Positions 42,920-51,200 of a stretch of 64,000 nucleotides of DNA are shown here, one piece after another. The notes under the pieces were generated by a model. The model worked only from the letters and a program-made list of their open reading frames with translations. It was not told the origin of the DNA and did no database searches. The stretch comes from Carboxylicivirga marina (GTDB lineage: Bacteria; Bacteroidota; Bacteroidia; Bacteroidales; Marinilabiliaceae): assembly GCF_016612505.1 (NCBI RefSeq), contig NZ_JAENRR010000005.1:62001-126000 (forward strand). The letters are read 5' to 3'. The translations under genes and the position numbers were made by a program. The first letter of the stretch is position 1. Each line of letters opens with the position of its first letter.

Positions 42920-45424
42920 TTAAAAGCTCTTGTAATCGGCATTTACTTTTGAAGGAATTGAGTTAACTTCCGAAAAGACTTTTTTCAATGTTCCAACTTC
43001 GATTTGAGTCAACTCTTCAATATCAATGTTATTATTGGGCTCACTACCCTTCAGCTGATCTGCTGCCTGAAATCTGAAACGTAGCTGCATCAGGTAATTA
43101 TAGGACAAACTTAATTCCTCATACATAATTTTAGGAATGTGTTCTTCTTCGTATAGCCTTTTAATTCGTGCTAAAGTGTTCGTTTCATCAAAGCCGTATG
43201 TTAATGTATATAATCTTGAGAACTTTATTACAGGCATTAATATCATTTTAACATCAATACTTTTGTTATTAGACGATAAATTATTGCCAACAATATTCCC
43301 AAACACACCAACTGGTGACTTATAATTACTTACTGATTGTGCCATATTAAACAAAAACTGCTTCTTATTTCGTACTTCATCGAGCATATAGCTTTTTAAT
43401 GAATCAACCAGTTCATGGCTACCATAAATACCTCGTAAATCAAAAAAGATGCTTGCTTCTACAACACTTTCTATATCGTTACTATTAATCCATTTCTCAA
43501 AGTAGTTCTTCCAGACCGACCATGGTTGATTCCATTTAGGATTACTGGCCATAATACCACCGGTGCAATAATTATAGCCTAAGTTATTTAACGAATCCGA
43601 GATAAAATCGCCTAATTCCTCAAAATATATTTTAACATTTGGTAGAAGCTCATCCGGCACATCTTCAAATATAATCGCATTATCCTGATCCGTTTTCAGA
43701 CTTTGTTCCATGCGGCCCTCACTTCCTAATACAATAAAAGCAAACGCACATGGAGCTTCCCCTACTCTCTCAATGCCCAATTCAATAATTCGTTTTGTTA
43801 TAGCATCAGTAATTGAGGTAATTATACGCGTAATATTGGCCGTATTATCACCACTTTGAACCAAAGCATTTACCAGCACAGGCACCTTTTTATGGATATC
43901 GATTAACTCTTCATTTGTTTCGGCGATGGCTATTTCTTTTATAAGATACCCTACCGTATTTTGTTGCATGCTTGTAACATCGTGATAGGTAATAAAGCCT
44001 GTGAACTCATTCTCATCACTGAGCGTAACAAGTGAAGTAACTTCTTCGCGATTAAACTGCAAATGCGTTTCATATAAGAGTGCATTCTCCGGAATTGTGA
44101 CAATTGGCGCTGTCATTATTTGTGCTGCAGGTATATTTATACTTTTATCCTTAGCTAACACTCTTTTCCTGATATCGCTATCAGTTATAACACCCATTAA
44201 ATACCCTTTATCCTTCACGAACATATAATGGCATTTCTTTTTCGTTATAAGATGAGCTACCTCTTTAACACTTGTATTGGGTGAACAACTTATTAATTCG
44301 CGAATTAAAGGTTTAATGGGTTGCTTCATTAACAATAGCGATGTTTGCAGCTCGCTTGCCAGTTTTTCAGCTTCCTTCTCAAGCCTAACTTTCTGCGATA
44401 CTTCTTTGGGAATAATGATGTAACCATCCTGATTATTGTAGTTAACCTGGGAAACAGCAATAACTACATTTTTCCTGACACCATTAGAACAAAGCAAATC
44501 TGTTTCAATTGATGCAGAAACCTTATTATTAATCAGAGATGTTTTAATGTCTTCCCAATTAATGGTAAACAAATCTGAGAGATTCTTTTGCTGAATATCA
44601 TAGGTATCGTATCCTGATAAGTCGCTGAATTTAGAATTACAAAAAATAATTCTCTTTTGTAAAAACATGATAGTACCTTCCGTTGAAGCGTCAACCAGTG
44701 TTTTGTATTTCTGTTGTGATAAACGCAATTCATCAGTCAACCTCATTCTTTTACGCTCAATCAAATGACTTTGCCTGATAACAAACAAAAGAATAAGCGT
44801 AATGATTGATGAAATAAGTAATGATATTCGAAGCAACCTACTTTTAAGTGTTTTTATTTCTGCTTCTACGTCATCCAGATAAATGCCCGTTCCAATAATC
44901 CAATCCCAGGGCTCAAATTCTTTAACGTATGATAATTTTGGCACAATCTGGCTCGCATCATCTTTCCATTGCCACATGTAGTTAATAAAGCCATTACTAT
45001 CATCCTCAACCACTTTCGTTGCTTCGACAAATAGTTTTTTGCCGTTGGCATCTTTATAGTCGTTTAAGTCGCTACCAACAAGTTCAGGAAGATATGGATG
45101 CATTATCATCTTTGGTTCCTGATTAATAATCCAAAAATAATCTTTACGTTCATTACCATATCTAATTTCCGAAACACGAGCAATAGCTTGAATCTGTGCC
45201 TCTTCCCTACTTAAATTAGACTTTTTGTATTCATTCTCATATTCTTCAAATAAACTCCAGGCCGTATTAGTAAGTTCAGATATCATTTCCTTCTTCTTAT
45301 TCATAATAGCACTTTCATAGGCAGGAATAAAAATAAAGTACAATGAAATAACGAATAGAATTACGGTAAGAAACGTTGGAACAACAATGCTTACGAAGAA
45401 GTTCTGGAACTTATTATTTGACAT
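42920..45424 (-). CDS. Cache-PAS-CBS-DUF294 membrane sensor/nucleotidyltransferase-like protein
   Basis: An 834-residue multidomain protein: TM1 (about 9-31); periplasmic single-Cache domain (about 35-195) with DYFWIINQEPKMIMHPY and FEPWDWIIGTGIYLDDV; TM2 (about 200-220); PAS domain (about 240-355; FCNSKFSDLSGYDTYDIQQK); a CBS pair (about 385-495); a DUF294 nucleotidyltransferase domain with GSEGRMEQSLKTDQD near 570; and a DUF294 C-terminal region (about 700-834). Cache domains of this type bind small carboxylates; CBS pairs bind adenine nucleotides. I start at the ATG at 45424, since the in-frame TTG at 45466 falls inside the T-tract of the upstream terminator. Likely linked to acetate or short-chain acid sensing by its neighbours. 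Confidence 0.88.
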   Translation of the reverse strand: MSNNKFQNFFVSIVVPTFLTVILFVISLYFIFIPAYESAIMNKKKEMISELTNTAWSLFEEYENEYKKSNLSREEAQIQAIARVSEIRYGNERKDYFWIINQEPKMIMHPYLPELVGSDLNDYKDANGKKLFVEATKVVEDDSNGFINYMWQWKDDASQIVPKLSYVKEFEPWDWIIGTGIYLDDVEAEIKTLKSRLLRISLLISSIITLILLFVIRQSHLIERKRMRLTDELRLSQQKYKTLVDASTEGTIMFLQKRIIFCNSKFSDLSGYDTYDIQQKNLSDLFTINWEDIKTSLINNKVSASIETDLLCSNGVRKNVVIAVSQVNYNNQDGYIIIPKEVSQKVRLEKEAEKLASELQTSLLLMKQPIKPLIRELISCSPNTSVKEVAHLITKKKCHYMFVKDKGYLMGVITDSDIRKRVLAKDKSINIPAAQIMTAPIVTIPENALLYETHLQFNREEVTSLVTLSDENEFTGFITYHDVTSMQQNTVGYLIKEIAIAETNEELIDIHKKVPVLVNALVQSGDNTANITRIITSITDAITKRIIELGIERVGEAPCAFAFIVLGSEGRMEQSLKTDQDNAIIFEDVPDELLPNVKIYFEELGDFISDSLNNLGYNYCTGGIMASNPKWNQPWSVWKNYFEKWINSNDIESVVEASIFFDLRGIYGSHELVDSLKSYMLDEVRNKKQFLFNMAQSVSNYKSPVGVFGNIVGNNLSSNNKSIDVKMILMPVIKFSRLYTLTYGFDETNTLARIKRLYEEEHIPKIMYEELSLSYNYLMQLRFRFQAADQLKGSEPNNNIDIEELTQIEVGTLKKVFSEVNSIPSKVNADYKSF

Positions 45425-45464
45425 GCTTATGGCTTTTGTTATTGCTAAAGTACCAAAGTATTTC

Positions 45465-45500
45465 AAAAAAAAGAGGGTCTCCTATTAAGGAATCCCTCTT
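45465..45500 (-). terminator. Rho-independent terminator of satP
   Basis: AAGAGGG (45471-45477) pairs with CCCTCTT (45494-45500) around an inner partial stem; on the minus strand a run of eight T follows. It separates the transporter from the sensor gene, so they are not one transcript by default. Confidence 0.85.
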
Positions 45501-45574
45501 ATTATTGAAATACTATGATAATATGCTTTAATAGTGTGCATATTTAACACACTATAATTGTACCAAGATAAATA

Positions 45575-46153
45575 TTAGTAAGGCATTGGCAATATTTGCT
45601 TTCCATACACTTCAACGAGTAATGTACCTATTGAAATGTATAGAGCTGTTGCACCACAAATAACCCCTTCTATGCCAGCTATTGTATGAATCAAGTGACT
45701 ACCAGTAAAATTGGCTATCGCTAATAAAGCAAATAACACTACAACAGTTGCGAACAAAAACATCATAGTTTTGGTCATTTTGAAGGTAGCAACCCAAAAA
45801 CCAACAGTATAAATACCCCACACTGTAAGGTAATAGCCCATTGCTGTTGCTGAAGGAGCTTCACCTAATCCCATTTTTGGGAATATCCAAATAAACACTA
45901 ACGAAATCCAAAATGCGCCATATGAACTAAAGGCCATCATACCAAACATGTTGTTTTTCTTCCATTCAAGCATGCCTACAAGAATCTGAATTAAACCACC
46001 CATCATGATTCCCATACCCATAATCATTGTATCCAGACCAAACAAACCAGCATTGTGCAGGTTTAATAGGATTGTTGTTAGTCCGAAACCGGCAAGTCCA
46101 AGAGGAGCCGGATTAGTTGTTACATCTTTAGCGATGAAAACTTTTTGTTCCAT
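45575..46153 (-). CDS. satP: acetate uptake transporter, SatP/YaaH (GPR1/FUN34) family
   Basis: A 192-residue protein with six membrane segments. The family motif NPAPLGLAGFGLTTILLNLH is at residues 14-33, and HTIAGIEGVICGATALYISI closes the protein. SatP-type proteins are hexameric channels or transporters for acetate and succinate. The gene is preceded by a promoter almost identical at its start region to that of the DUF3360 gene and lies upstream of the Cache-PAS sensor. Its first 13 residues are not signal-like. Confidence 0.93.
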   Translation of the reverse strand: MEQKVFIAKDVTTNPAPLGLAGFGLTTILLNLHNAGLFGLDTMIMGMGIMMGGLIQILVGMLEWKKNNMFGMMAFSSYGAFWISLVFIWIFPKMGLGEAPSATAMGYYLTVWGIYTVGFWVATFKMTKTMMFLFATVVVLFALLAIANFTGSHLIHTIAGIEGVICGATALYISIGTLLVEVYGKQILPMPY

Positions 46154-46237
46154 TTTTTCTGGTTTTTAGAATATTTCGTGTGCGTCATATTCTACTCATA
46201 AGGTTAAGTAAATACGCGCTTACTATTAAAAGCGGCG

Positions 46238-46245
46238 CAAAAATA
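46238..46245 (-). promoter_or_regulatory. -7 box of satP
   Basis: TATTTTTG on the minus strand is a perfect TAnnTTTG match, continuing into CGCCGCTTTTAA. This start region matches that of the DUF3360 gene (GCACCGCTTTAA). A clear -33 TTTG is not seen. Confidence 0.65.
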
Positions 46246-46400
46246 GATAAATACTGGGATTTATAAGCTTTTATAATTCATGACAAGCATCTTATTTTGT
46301 TAAATGATGTTAAGGAAAACAGGCGGAATTAAAAGCTATACTGAAGTTTTACGAATCTACATACTCAATGAGTAGTTAAACCTCAACCAGAAATAAGTAT

Positions 46401-46440
46401 AACAAAAAAAAGAAAGCCCGAAACATACGTTTCGAGCTTT
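46401..46440 (-). terminator. Rho-independent terminator of htpG
   Basis: AAAGCCCGAAAC (46413-46424) pairs with GTTTCGAGCTTT (46429-46440), loop ATAC, one mismatch; the minus strand continues into TTTCTTTTTTTT. Confidence 0.9.
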
Positions 46441-46463
46441 TCTCCTGCATTTATGATTACCTT

Positions 46464-48518
46464 TTAAATTAGGTCAATACTACGCTTAACAAACTTCGTT
46501 AAGGCTTCTCCTTTCAACATATTGTTAGAGAGAAGTGCTAAATCAATTAATTGAGAAACTAATTTATTGGATGATGCAAACGAAGCTAATTCTTCATCTT
46601 TTTTACCATTCAACTCAGTCAGCTTCTTATTGATATCATCTAACTCATCTTTATCGGCCTGAGGTATTTCTTCATCTTTCTTGCCTTCCTTCGCCTTTTC
46701 CAGTTCAGCACGCTTACCGTCTAAACCTTCAATCTTATGACGTAAAGATGATACCTTCTCTCCTACTTCTTTTTCTTCATCTTCGATGATGCGGTTAACC
46801 AATGGGTGATTACCGTTTACAACCAAGTTGTAGCTATCAGGCATTTCACCATAGAAGTTCATACCGCCACCACCTAATGCACTCATTTCTTTCATACGAC
46901 GCATAAACTCCTGCTGCGTAATCATCACTGGCGAATCTGTTTCTTCTAATGCTTCAAAAGTTACAATGAAGTTTTTCTTATCAACGTTTGGCACTTGTGA
47001 GCTAAAGATGCTAGTTAAGTCTTGCTTCTGTGCTTCAGTTAATTTTAACTCAAGGTTTTCAGCTTTTGGAATTAACTTTTCAGCAATATCACTATCTACA
47101 CGTACAAAGCGAGACTTCTCAAATTTACTTTCCAGGTGATTAACAAAGTGGCTGTCTAACTGACCATCCAGTACAATTACATCGTAACCTTTGTTTTTAG
47201 CTGCTTCAATAAAGCTAAATTGAGCATCAACATCCGTTGCATAAAGATAAACCAACTGATCATCTTTATCGGTTTGGTTATCTTTAATGATGGCTGCATA
47301 CTCATCAAAAGTGAAGCATTTACCATCAGTATTCTTCAACAAAGTGAATTTCTTAGCTCGATCGTAGAACTTCTCTTCTGTTAACATGCCATACTCAATG
47401 AAAATCTTCAAATCGTCCCACTTGGCTTCAAATCCTTCACGATCTTTTTTGAAAATATCTTCTAAACGGTCAGCAACTTTCTTGGTGATATGGCTCGAAA
47501 TTTTCTTCACATTACCATCGCTCTGCAGATATGAACGTGATACGTTCAATGGAATGTCTGGAGAATCGATAACACCATGTAACAATGTCAGAAATTCAGG
47601 TACAATTCCTTCAACTGAATCGGTTACATAAACCTGGTTGCAATAAAGCTGAATCTTATTCTTCTGAACCTCTACATTGTTCTTCAATTTTGGAAAGTAA
47701 AGAACACCTGTCAGGTTAAACGGATAATCTACATTTAAATGAATGTTGAATAATGGCTCATCAGTCATTGGGTATAAACCCTGATAGAATTTGTTGTAAT
47801 CTTCATCTTTTAACTCAGAAGGCGTACGCGTCCAAAGTGGCTTCGTTTCATTAACCACATTGTCTTTATCAGTCTGCTCTTCCTTACCATCTTTCCACTC
47901 TGTTTGTTTACCAAACACTACTTCTACCGGCAAGAAACGACAATACTTTTTCAAAAGACCATCAATCTCGCCTTTTGTTGCATACTGCTTATTATCTTCA
48001 TCAATGTAAAGAACAATGTCAGTACCTCTATCTTCTTTTTCAACTTCTTCAAGTGTGTACTCAGGACTACCATCACAACTCCACTTAACAGCTTGTGCAT
48101 CATCGCGGAAGGATTTGGTAATGATTTCGACCTTTTCAGACACCATAAACGATGAGTAGAAACCTAAACCGAAATGACCTATAATGGCATTGGCATCCTT
48201 TTTATATTTCTCCAGAAACTCATTAGCCCCAGAGAAAGCAACTTGGTTAATATACTTATCAATCTCTTCAGATGTCATACCGACACCGCGGTCAGAAATT
48301 GTAATGGTCTTTTTATCTTCATCAAGAATAATACGAACAGGAGCGTCGCCAATTTCACCTTTGAATTCGCCTACCGAAGCTAATGTTTTTAGCTTTTGAG
48401 TAGCATCTACAGCGTTGGAAACCAATTCGCGCAAGAAAATTTCATGATCTGAATAAAGATACTTTTTGATGATTGGGAAAATGTTCTCCGTAGTAACCCC
48501 AATATGTCCTTTTTGCAT
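46464..48518 (-). CDS. htpG: molecular chaperone HtpG (Hsp90)
   Basis: A 684-residue Hsp90. The N-terminal ATP-binding (GHKL) domain shows ELVSNAVDATQKLK, ISDRGVGMTSEEIDKYINQV and IGHFGLGFYSSFMV; the middle domain contains GVLYFPKL and NVSRSYLQ; the C-terminal dimerisation domain ends SIDLI without the eukaryotic MEEVD tail. It is longer than E. coli HtpG (624) because of a charged insertion near residues 590-640, usual in Bacteroidota. It is a stand-alone gene with its own promoter and terminator. Confidence 0.97.
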   Translation of the reverse strand: MQKGHIGVTTENIFPIIKKYLYSDHEIFLRELVSNAVDATQKLKTLASVGEFKGEIGDAPVRIILDEDKKTITISDRGVGMTSEEIDKYINQVAFSGANEFLEKYKKDANAIIGHFGLGFYSSFMVSEKVEIITKSFRDDAQAVKWSCDGSPEYTLEEVEKEDRGTDIVLYIDEDNKQYATKGEIDGLLKKYCRFLPVEVVFGKQTEWKDGKEEQTDKDNVVNETKPLWTRTPSELKDEDYNKFYQGLYPMTDEPLFNIHLNVDYPFNLTGVLYFPKLKNNVEVQKNKIQLYCNQVYVTDSVEGIVPEFLTLLHGVIDSPDIPLNVSRSYLQSDGNVKKISSHITKKVADRLEDIFKKDREGFEAKWDDLKIFIEYGMLTEEKFYDRAKKFTLLKNTDGKCFTFDEYAAIIKDNQTDKDDQLVYLYATDVDAQFSFIEAAKNKGYDVIVLDGQLDSHFVNHLESKFEKSRFVRVDSDIAEKLIPKAENLELKLTEAQKQDLTSIFSSQVPNVDKKNFIVTFEALEETDSPVMITQQEFMRRMKEMSALGGGGMNFYGEMPDSYNLVVNGNHPLVNRIIEDEEKEVGEKVSSLRHKIEGLDGKRAELEKAKEGKKDEEIPQADKDELDDINKKLTELNGKKDEELASFASSNKLVSQLIDLALLSNNMLKGEALTKFVKRSIDLI

Positions 48519-48559
48519 CGTTACAAATATTTATGTTTTTAACTTTCAAATTAACGGCA

Positions 48560-48591
48560 CAAAGTTATCAAAGGCTGTGCCATTAGTCAAT
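48560..48591 (-). promoter_or_regulatory. htpG promoter
   Basis: On the minus strand ATTG (48591-48588), 20 bases, then TAACTTTG (48567-48560), a perfect -7 box, followed by TGCCGTTAA. No CIRCE-type or other heat-shock inverted repeat is visible around it. Confidence 0.6.
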
Positions 48592-48771
48592 GTGTGACAA
48601 AGCGACAGCATGAGGTGACAGTGGGTTGAAATTTTGGCAGAGAAAATGAATTAGAGATTTATGATGAATGATTTATGATGTAAGAAAATAAGCACAGAGG
48701 CTTAGAGACACAGAGTTTTAATAGGCAAAGTTTTAGAGTGAAATGCATCGACATAAAAATAGTTTACGAAA

Positions 48772-49128
48772 GACTTAGAGGCATCGCCTGATGATTCGGA
48801 GGTACTTTCGTAAGCCATAGAGATATCTCCGAATGTTTCGAAGACGTTGCTGAAGAGCTTGGAGGTATCTCCATATGATTCATCGGCAGTGCCGAATAAT
48901 TCGGAAGTACTTTTGCATGCCATAGAGATATCTCTGAATGTTTTTGAGACGTTGTCGAAGAGTTTAAAGGTGTCTCTATACAATTCTGAGGTACCGCCGC
49001 ACGACTCGGCGACAGTTTCGCAAGCCTCAGAGGTGCCTTTGAATGATTCGGAGGCGTCGCTGAAGAGCTTGGAGCTATCTCTGAATGCTTTGGTGGTAAT
49101 GCCGAATCATTCGGCGATAGTTTTGTAA
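48772..49128. repeat. seventeen 21-bp tandem repeats, each near-palindromic
   Basis: The interval divides exactly into 17 units of 21 bases without gaps. A typical unit is gccatagagatatctccgaa plus one base; the consensus core ATTCGGAG..CTCCGAAT is close to its own reverse complement. Units 3-5 and 8-10 are the closest copies, giving a 105-bp (five-unit) higher-order repeat. Because 21 is a multiple of three, both strands read as heptad peptides: FGDTSKL-type on the minus strand (open 48702-48983 and degraded further upstream by an in-frame stop near 49107) and LNDSEAS-type on the plus strand (48847-49128). Neither has a convincing start, so I call a repeat and no gene. The flank 48680-48720 has the familiar intergenic CTCTGTGTCTCTAAGCCTC pattern. 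Confidence 0.85.
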
Positions 49129-49147
49129 GCTTGAATATAACAATGAA

Positions 49148-50161
49148 TCAATCCAGGGTAATCTGTTCTAGTAAATCCTCAATGGTTCTCAACTCATGTT
49201 TACTTCCATCTGTTTGGTGAAGAACATATGCTTTATTGGCTTCTTTATCAACTTCTATTTGCGGATAGTCACCTTCTGTTTCTGTTGTTTGATAGCCCTT
49301 GCGATTAAGGGCATGACTTAACCATTTGTATTCAATTCCAGCCCCAACAACCCGAATGGCTTTTAATTGCTTTTGCTGTACTTTAAATGAACCACGCTCA
49401 TTATCAAACAGAATGCCTTCTTTTTCGAAGAAGCGACGAAAGCCATCTGCCAACACCAAATCTTCAGGGATGCCTGATTCCAGTTCTCGCCCTTGACCCA
49501 ATAACCATATTTTATCGGCCAATTGAAGCGCCAGGTCTAAATCATGCGTTGAAAGCAAAATACCTTTTTGTTTTTCCTCAGCTAATTTTTTAAGCAATTG
49601 TACAATTTCAATCTTACTAGGTAAATCCAAAAAGGCGGTAGGTTCATCCAGAATAATTAACGGCGTATCCTGCACCAAAGCTTTTGCTATCATCGCTTTT
49701 TGTCGCTCACCATCACTCATACACACCAATTGACGATTGGCAAAACCCTGCAAACCAACATCATTTATCGCCTGCATCACCAGTTGCTTGTCATGTTTAC
49801 CAATGGTGCCAAAAAAATCGGTGTAAGGCGTTCGCCCCAGCGCCACTAAATCAAACACCGTCATGTTAGAGACCTGTAATTTTTCGGTCAATACTACACT
49901 CACCACCTTGGCCAATTGATTACGCTTGTATGATTCCAAATGTGTACCATCAACCAAAACATTACCTGATATTTTTGGAATAAAACCACTTAGGGTTTTA
50001 ATAAGCGTTGATTTACCAGCTCCATTAGGCCCCAATAAACAGGCAAACTCACCTCGATGTAATTGCACGTTTATTTTGCTATGCAAAACCAATTGCCTGC
50101 TACTGCCCTGATTGTATCCAACGGCCAAATTAACGGATTCTAATAGTGCTGTGTTATCCAT
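49148..50161 (-). CDS. btuD: vitamin B12 ABC importer, ATP-binding protein (BtuD-like, extended)
   Basis: A 337-residue protein. The ABC ATPase (1-250) has Walker A LLGPNGAGKST, the signature MSDGERQK (SDGE rather than SGGQ, usual in FecE/BtuD types), Walker B LIILDEPTAFLD and the switch STHDLDLA. About 85 extra residues follow (KAIRVVGAGIEYKWLSHALN, then a beta-like pattern), seen in other Bacteroidota homologues and of unknown use. It overlaps the permease gene by 8 bases. B12 specificity is inferred from the riboswitch upstream of the operon. Confidence 0.9.
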   Translation of the reverse strand: MDNTALLESVNLAVGYNQGSSRQLVLHSKINVQLHRGEFACLLGPNGAGKSTLIKTLSGFIPKISGNVLVDGTHLESYKRNQLAKVVSVVLTEKLQVSNMTVFDLVALGRTPYTDFFGTIGKHDKQLVMQAINDVGLQGFANRQLVCMSDGERQKAMIAKALVQDTPLIILDEPTAFLDLPSKIEIVQLLKKLAEEKQKGILLSTHDLDLALQLADKIWLLGQGRELESGIPEDLVLADGFRRFFEKEGILFDNERGSFKVQQKQLKAIRVVGAGIEYKWLSHALNRKGYQTTETEGDYPQIEVDKEANKAYVLHQTDGSKHELRTIEDLLEQITLD

Positions 50162-51200
50162 TCATATTTAATTTGCGACGTTTGATAATAACCGATATAA
50201 CAATGGGTGCACCTATTAAGCCCGTAACTACATTAATAGGCAGCGCACCTTCAAAACCAGGTAATCGGGCAATTAAATTACAAAATAAGGCCAATACCGA
50301 ACCAGCAACTATTACAGCTGGTAAGAGTACTTTTTGATTACTGGTTCTAAACAAGCCTTTGGTTAAATGGGGCACTGCCAGACCTAAGAATGCAATTGGC
50401 CCACAAAAGGCGGTAATAGATGCTGTTAGTAATCCTGTACAAAACAATATGGCTAAACGTGTATGTTTGATATTTATCCCAAGGTTTTCGGCATAGTTTT
50501 CACCTAAAACAAGCACATTTAAGGGTTTGATAAGCATTAAGCTGTATAGTAAGCCAATAAGCACAACCGGGATTAATACTATAAGATGCTCCCAAGTGAC
50601 ATTCGAAAAACTTCCCAAGCCCCAAATGACATAGGCATGAACATCTTCCTTCGGACTGTAAAACTTCATAACACCAATAATGGCAGAAGCGGCATAACCA
50701 ACCATAATTCCAACTATCAGAAGAATGGTATTATCGCGTAAGGCCTGTGCAAAAAATACGATTAACAACAAGATAAGGAAGGCACCAAGAAATGCAGCTC
50801 CAACAACTGTCATATGCCCTAATAAACCATAACCACTGATACTTACACCAAGTACATTACCGGCAAACAACAAAACTAATGCTACACCCAAACCAGCTCC
50901 ACTACTAATACCAAGTATAGATGGTCCGGCTAGAGGATTTCGAAATAGTGTCTGCATTTGCAAGCCTCCCACTGCTAAGCCAGCACCTGCCAAAACAGCA
51001 GTTATGGTTTGTGGTAATCGTGATTTAAGAATAATTGAATTATAGGCATTCCGTGATGCCTCTTCACCTAACAGTACCTTTAAAATATCTTCAAATGGGA
51101 TAGCTACAGAACCAACACCAATATTTAGGAGGAACAATACCAGAACAAGTGTTGCCAACAGCACAAAACCCATGATCCATTTATACCGATGCTCTTCCAT
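50154..51200 (-). CDS. btuC: vitamin B12 ABC importer, permease (FecCD family)
   Basis: A 348-residue membrane protein with about ten segments. Family motifs: LPQTITAVLAGAGLAVGGLQ, QTLFRNPLAGPSILGISSGA, ITAFCGPIAFLGLAVPHLTK and GALPINVVTGLIGAPIVI. FecCD permeases import siderophores, haem or cobalamin with a BtuF-type binding protein. The cobalamin riboswitch in front of the operon points to B12. Its ATG overlaps the btuF stop by one base, so translation is coupled. Confidence 0.92.
   Translation of the reverse strand: MEEHRYKWIMGFVLLATLVLVLFLLNIGVGSVAIPFEDILKVLLGEEASRNAYNSIILKSRLPQTITAVLAGAGLAVGGLQMQTLFRNPLAGPSILGISSGAGLGVALVLLFAGNVLGVSISGYGLLGHMTVVGAAFLGAFLILLLIVFFAQALRDNTILLIVGIMVGYAASAIIGVMKFYSPKEDVHAYVIWGLGSFSNVTWEHLIVLIPVVLIGLLYSLMLIKPLNVLVLGENYAENLGINIKHTRLAILFCTGLLTASITAFCGPIAFLGLAVPHLTKGLFRTSNQKVLLPAVIVAGSVLALFCNLIARLPGFEGALPINVVTGLIGAPIVISVIIKRRKLNMNG

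Noticed and set aside
48702-49128. Two overlapping 93-codon ORFs on opposite strands in the 21-bp array
   Set aside because: Both follow from a palindromic repeat with a period divisible by three; the minus ORF begins at TTG and is cut from its repeat continuation by a stop. Kept as a repeat and not as genes.
48772-49128. CRISPR array
   Set aside because: Units are contiguous 21-mers with no spacers, and there are no cas genes.
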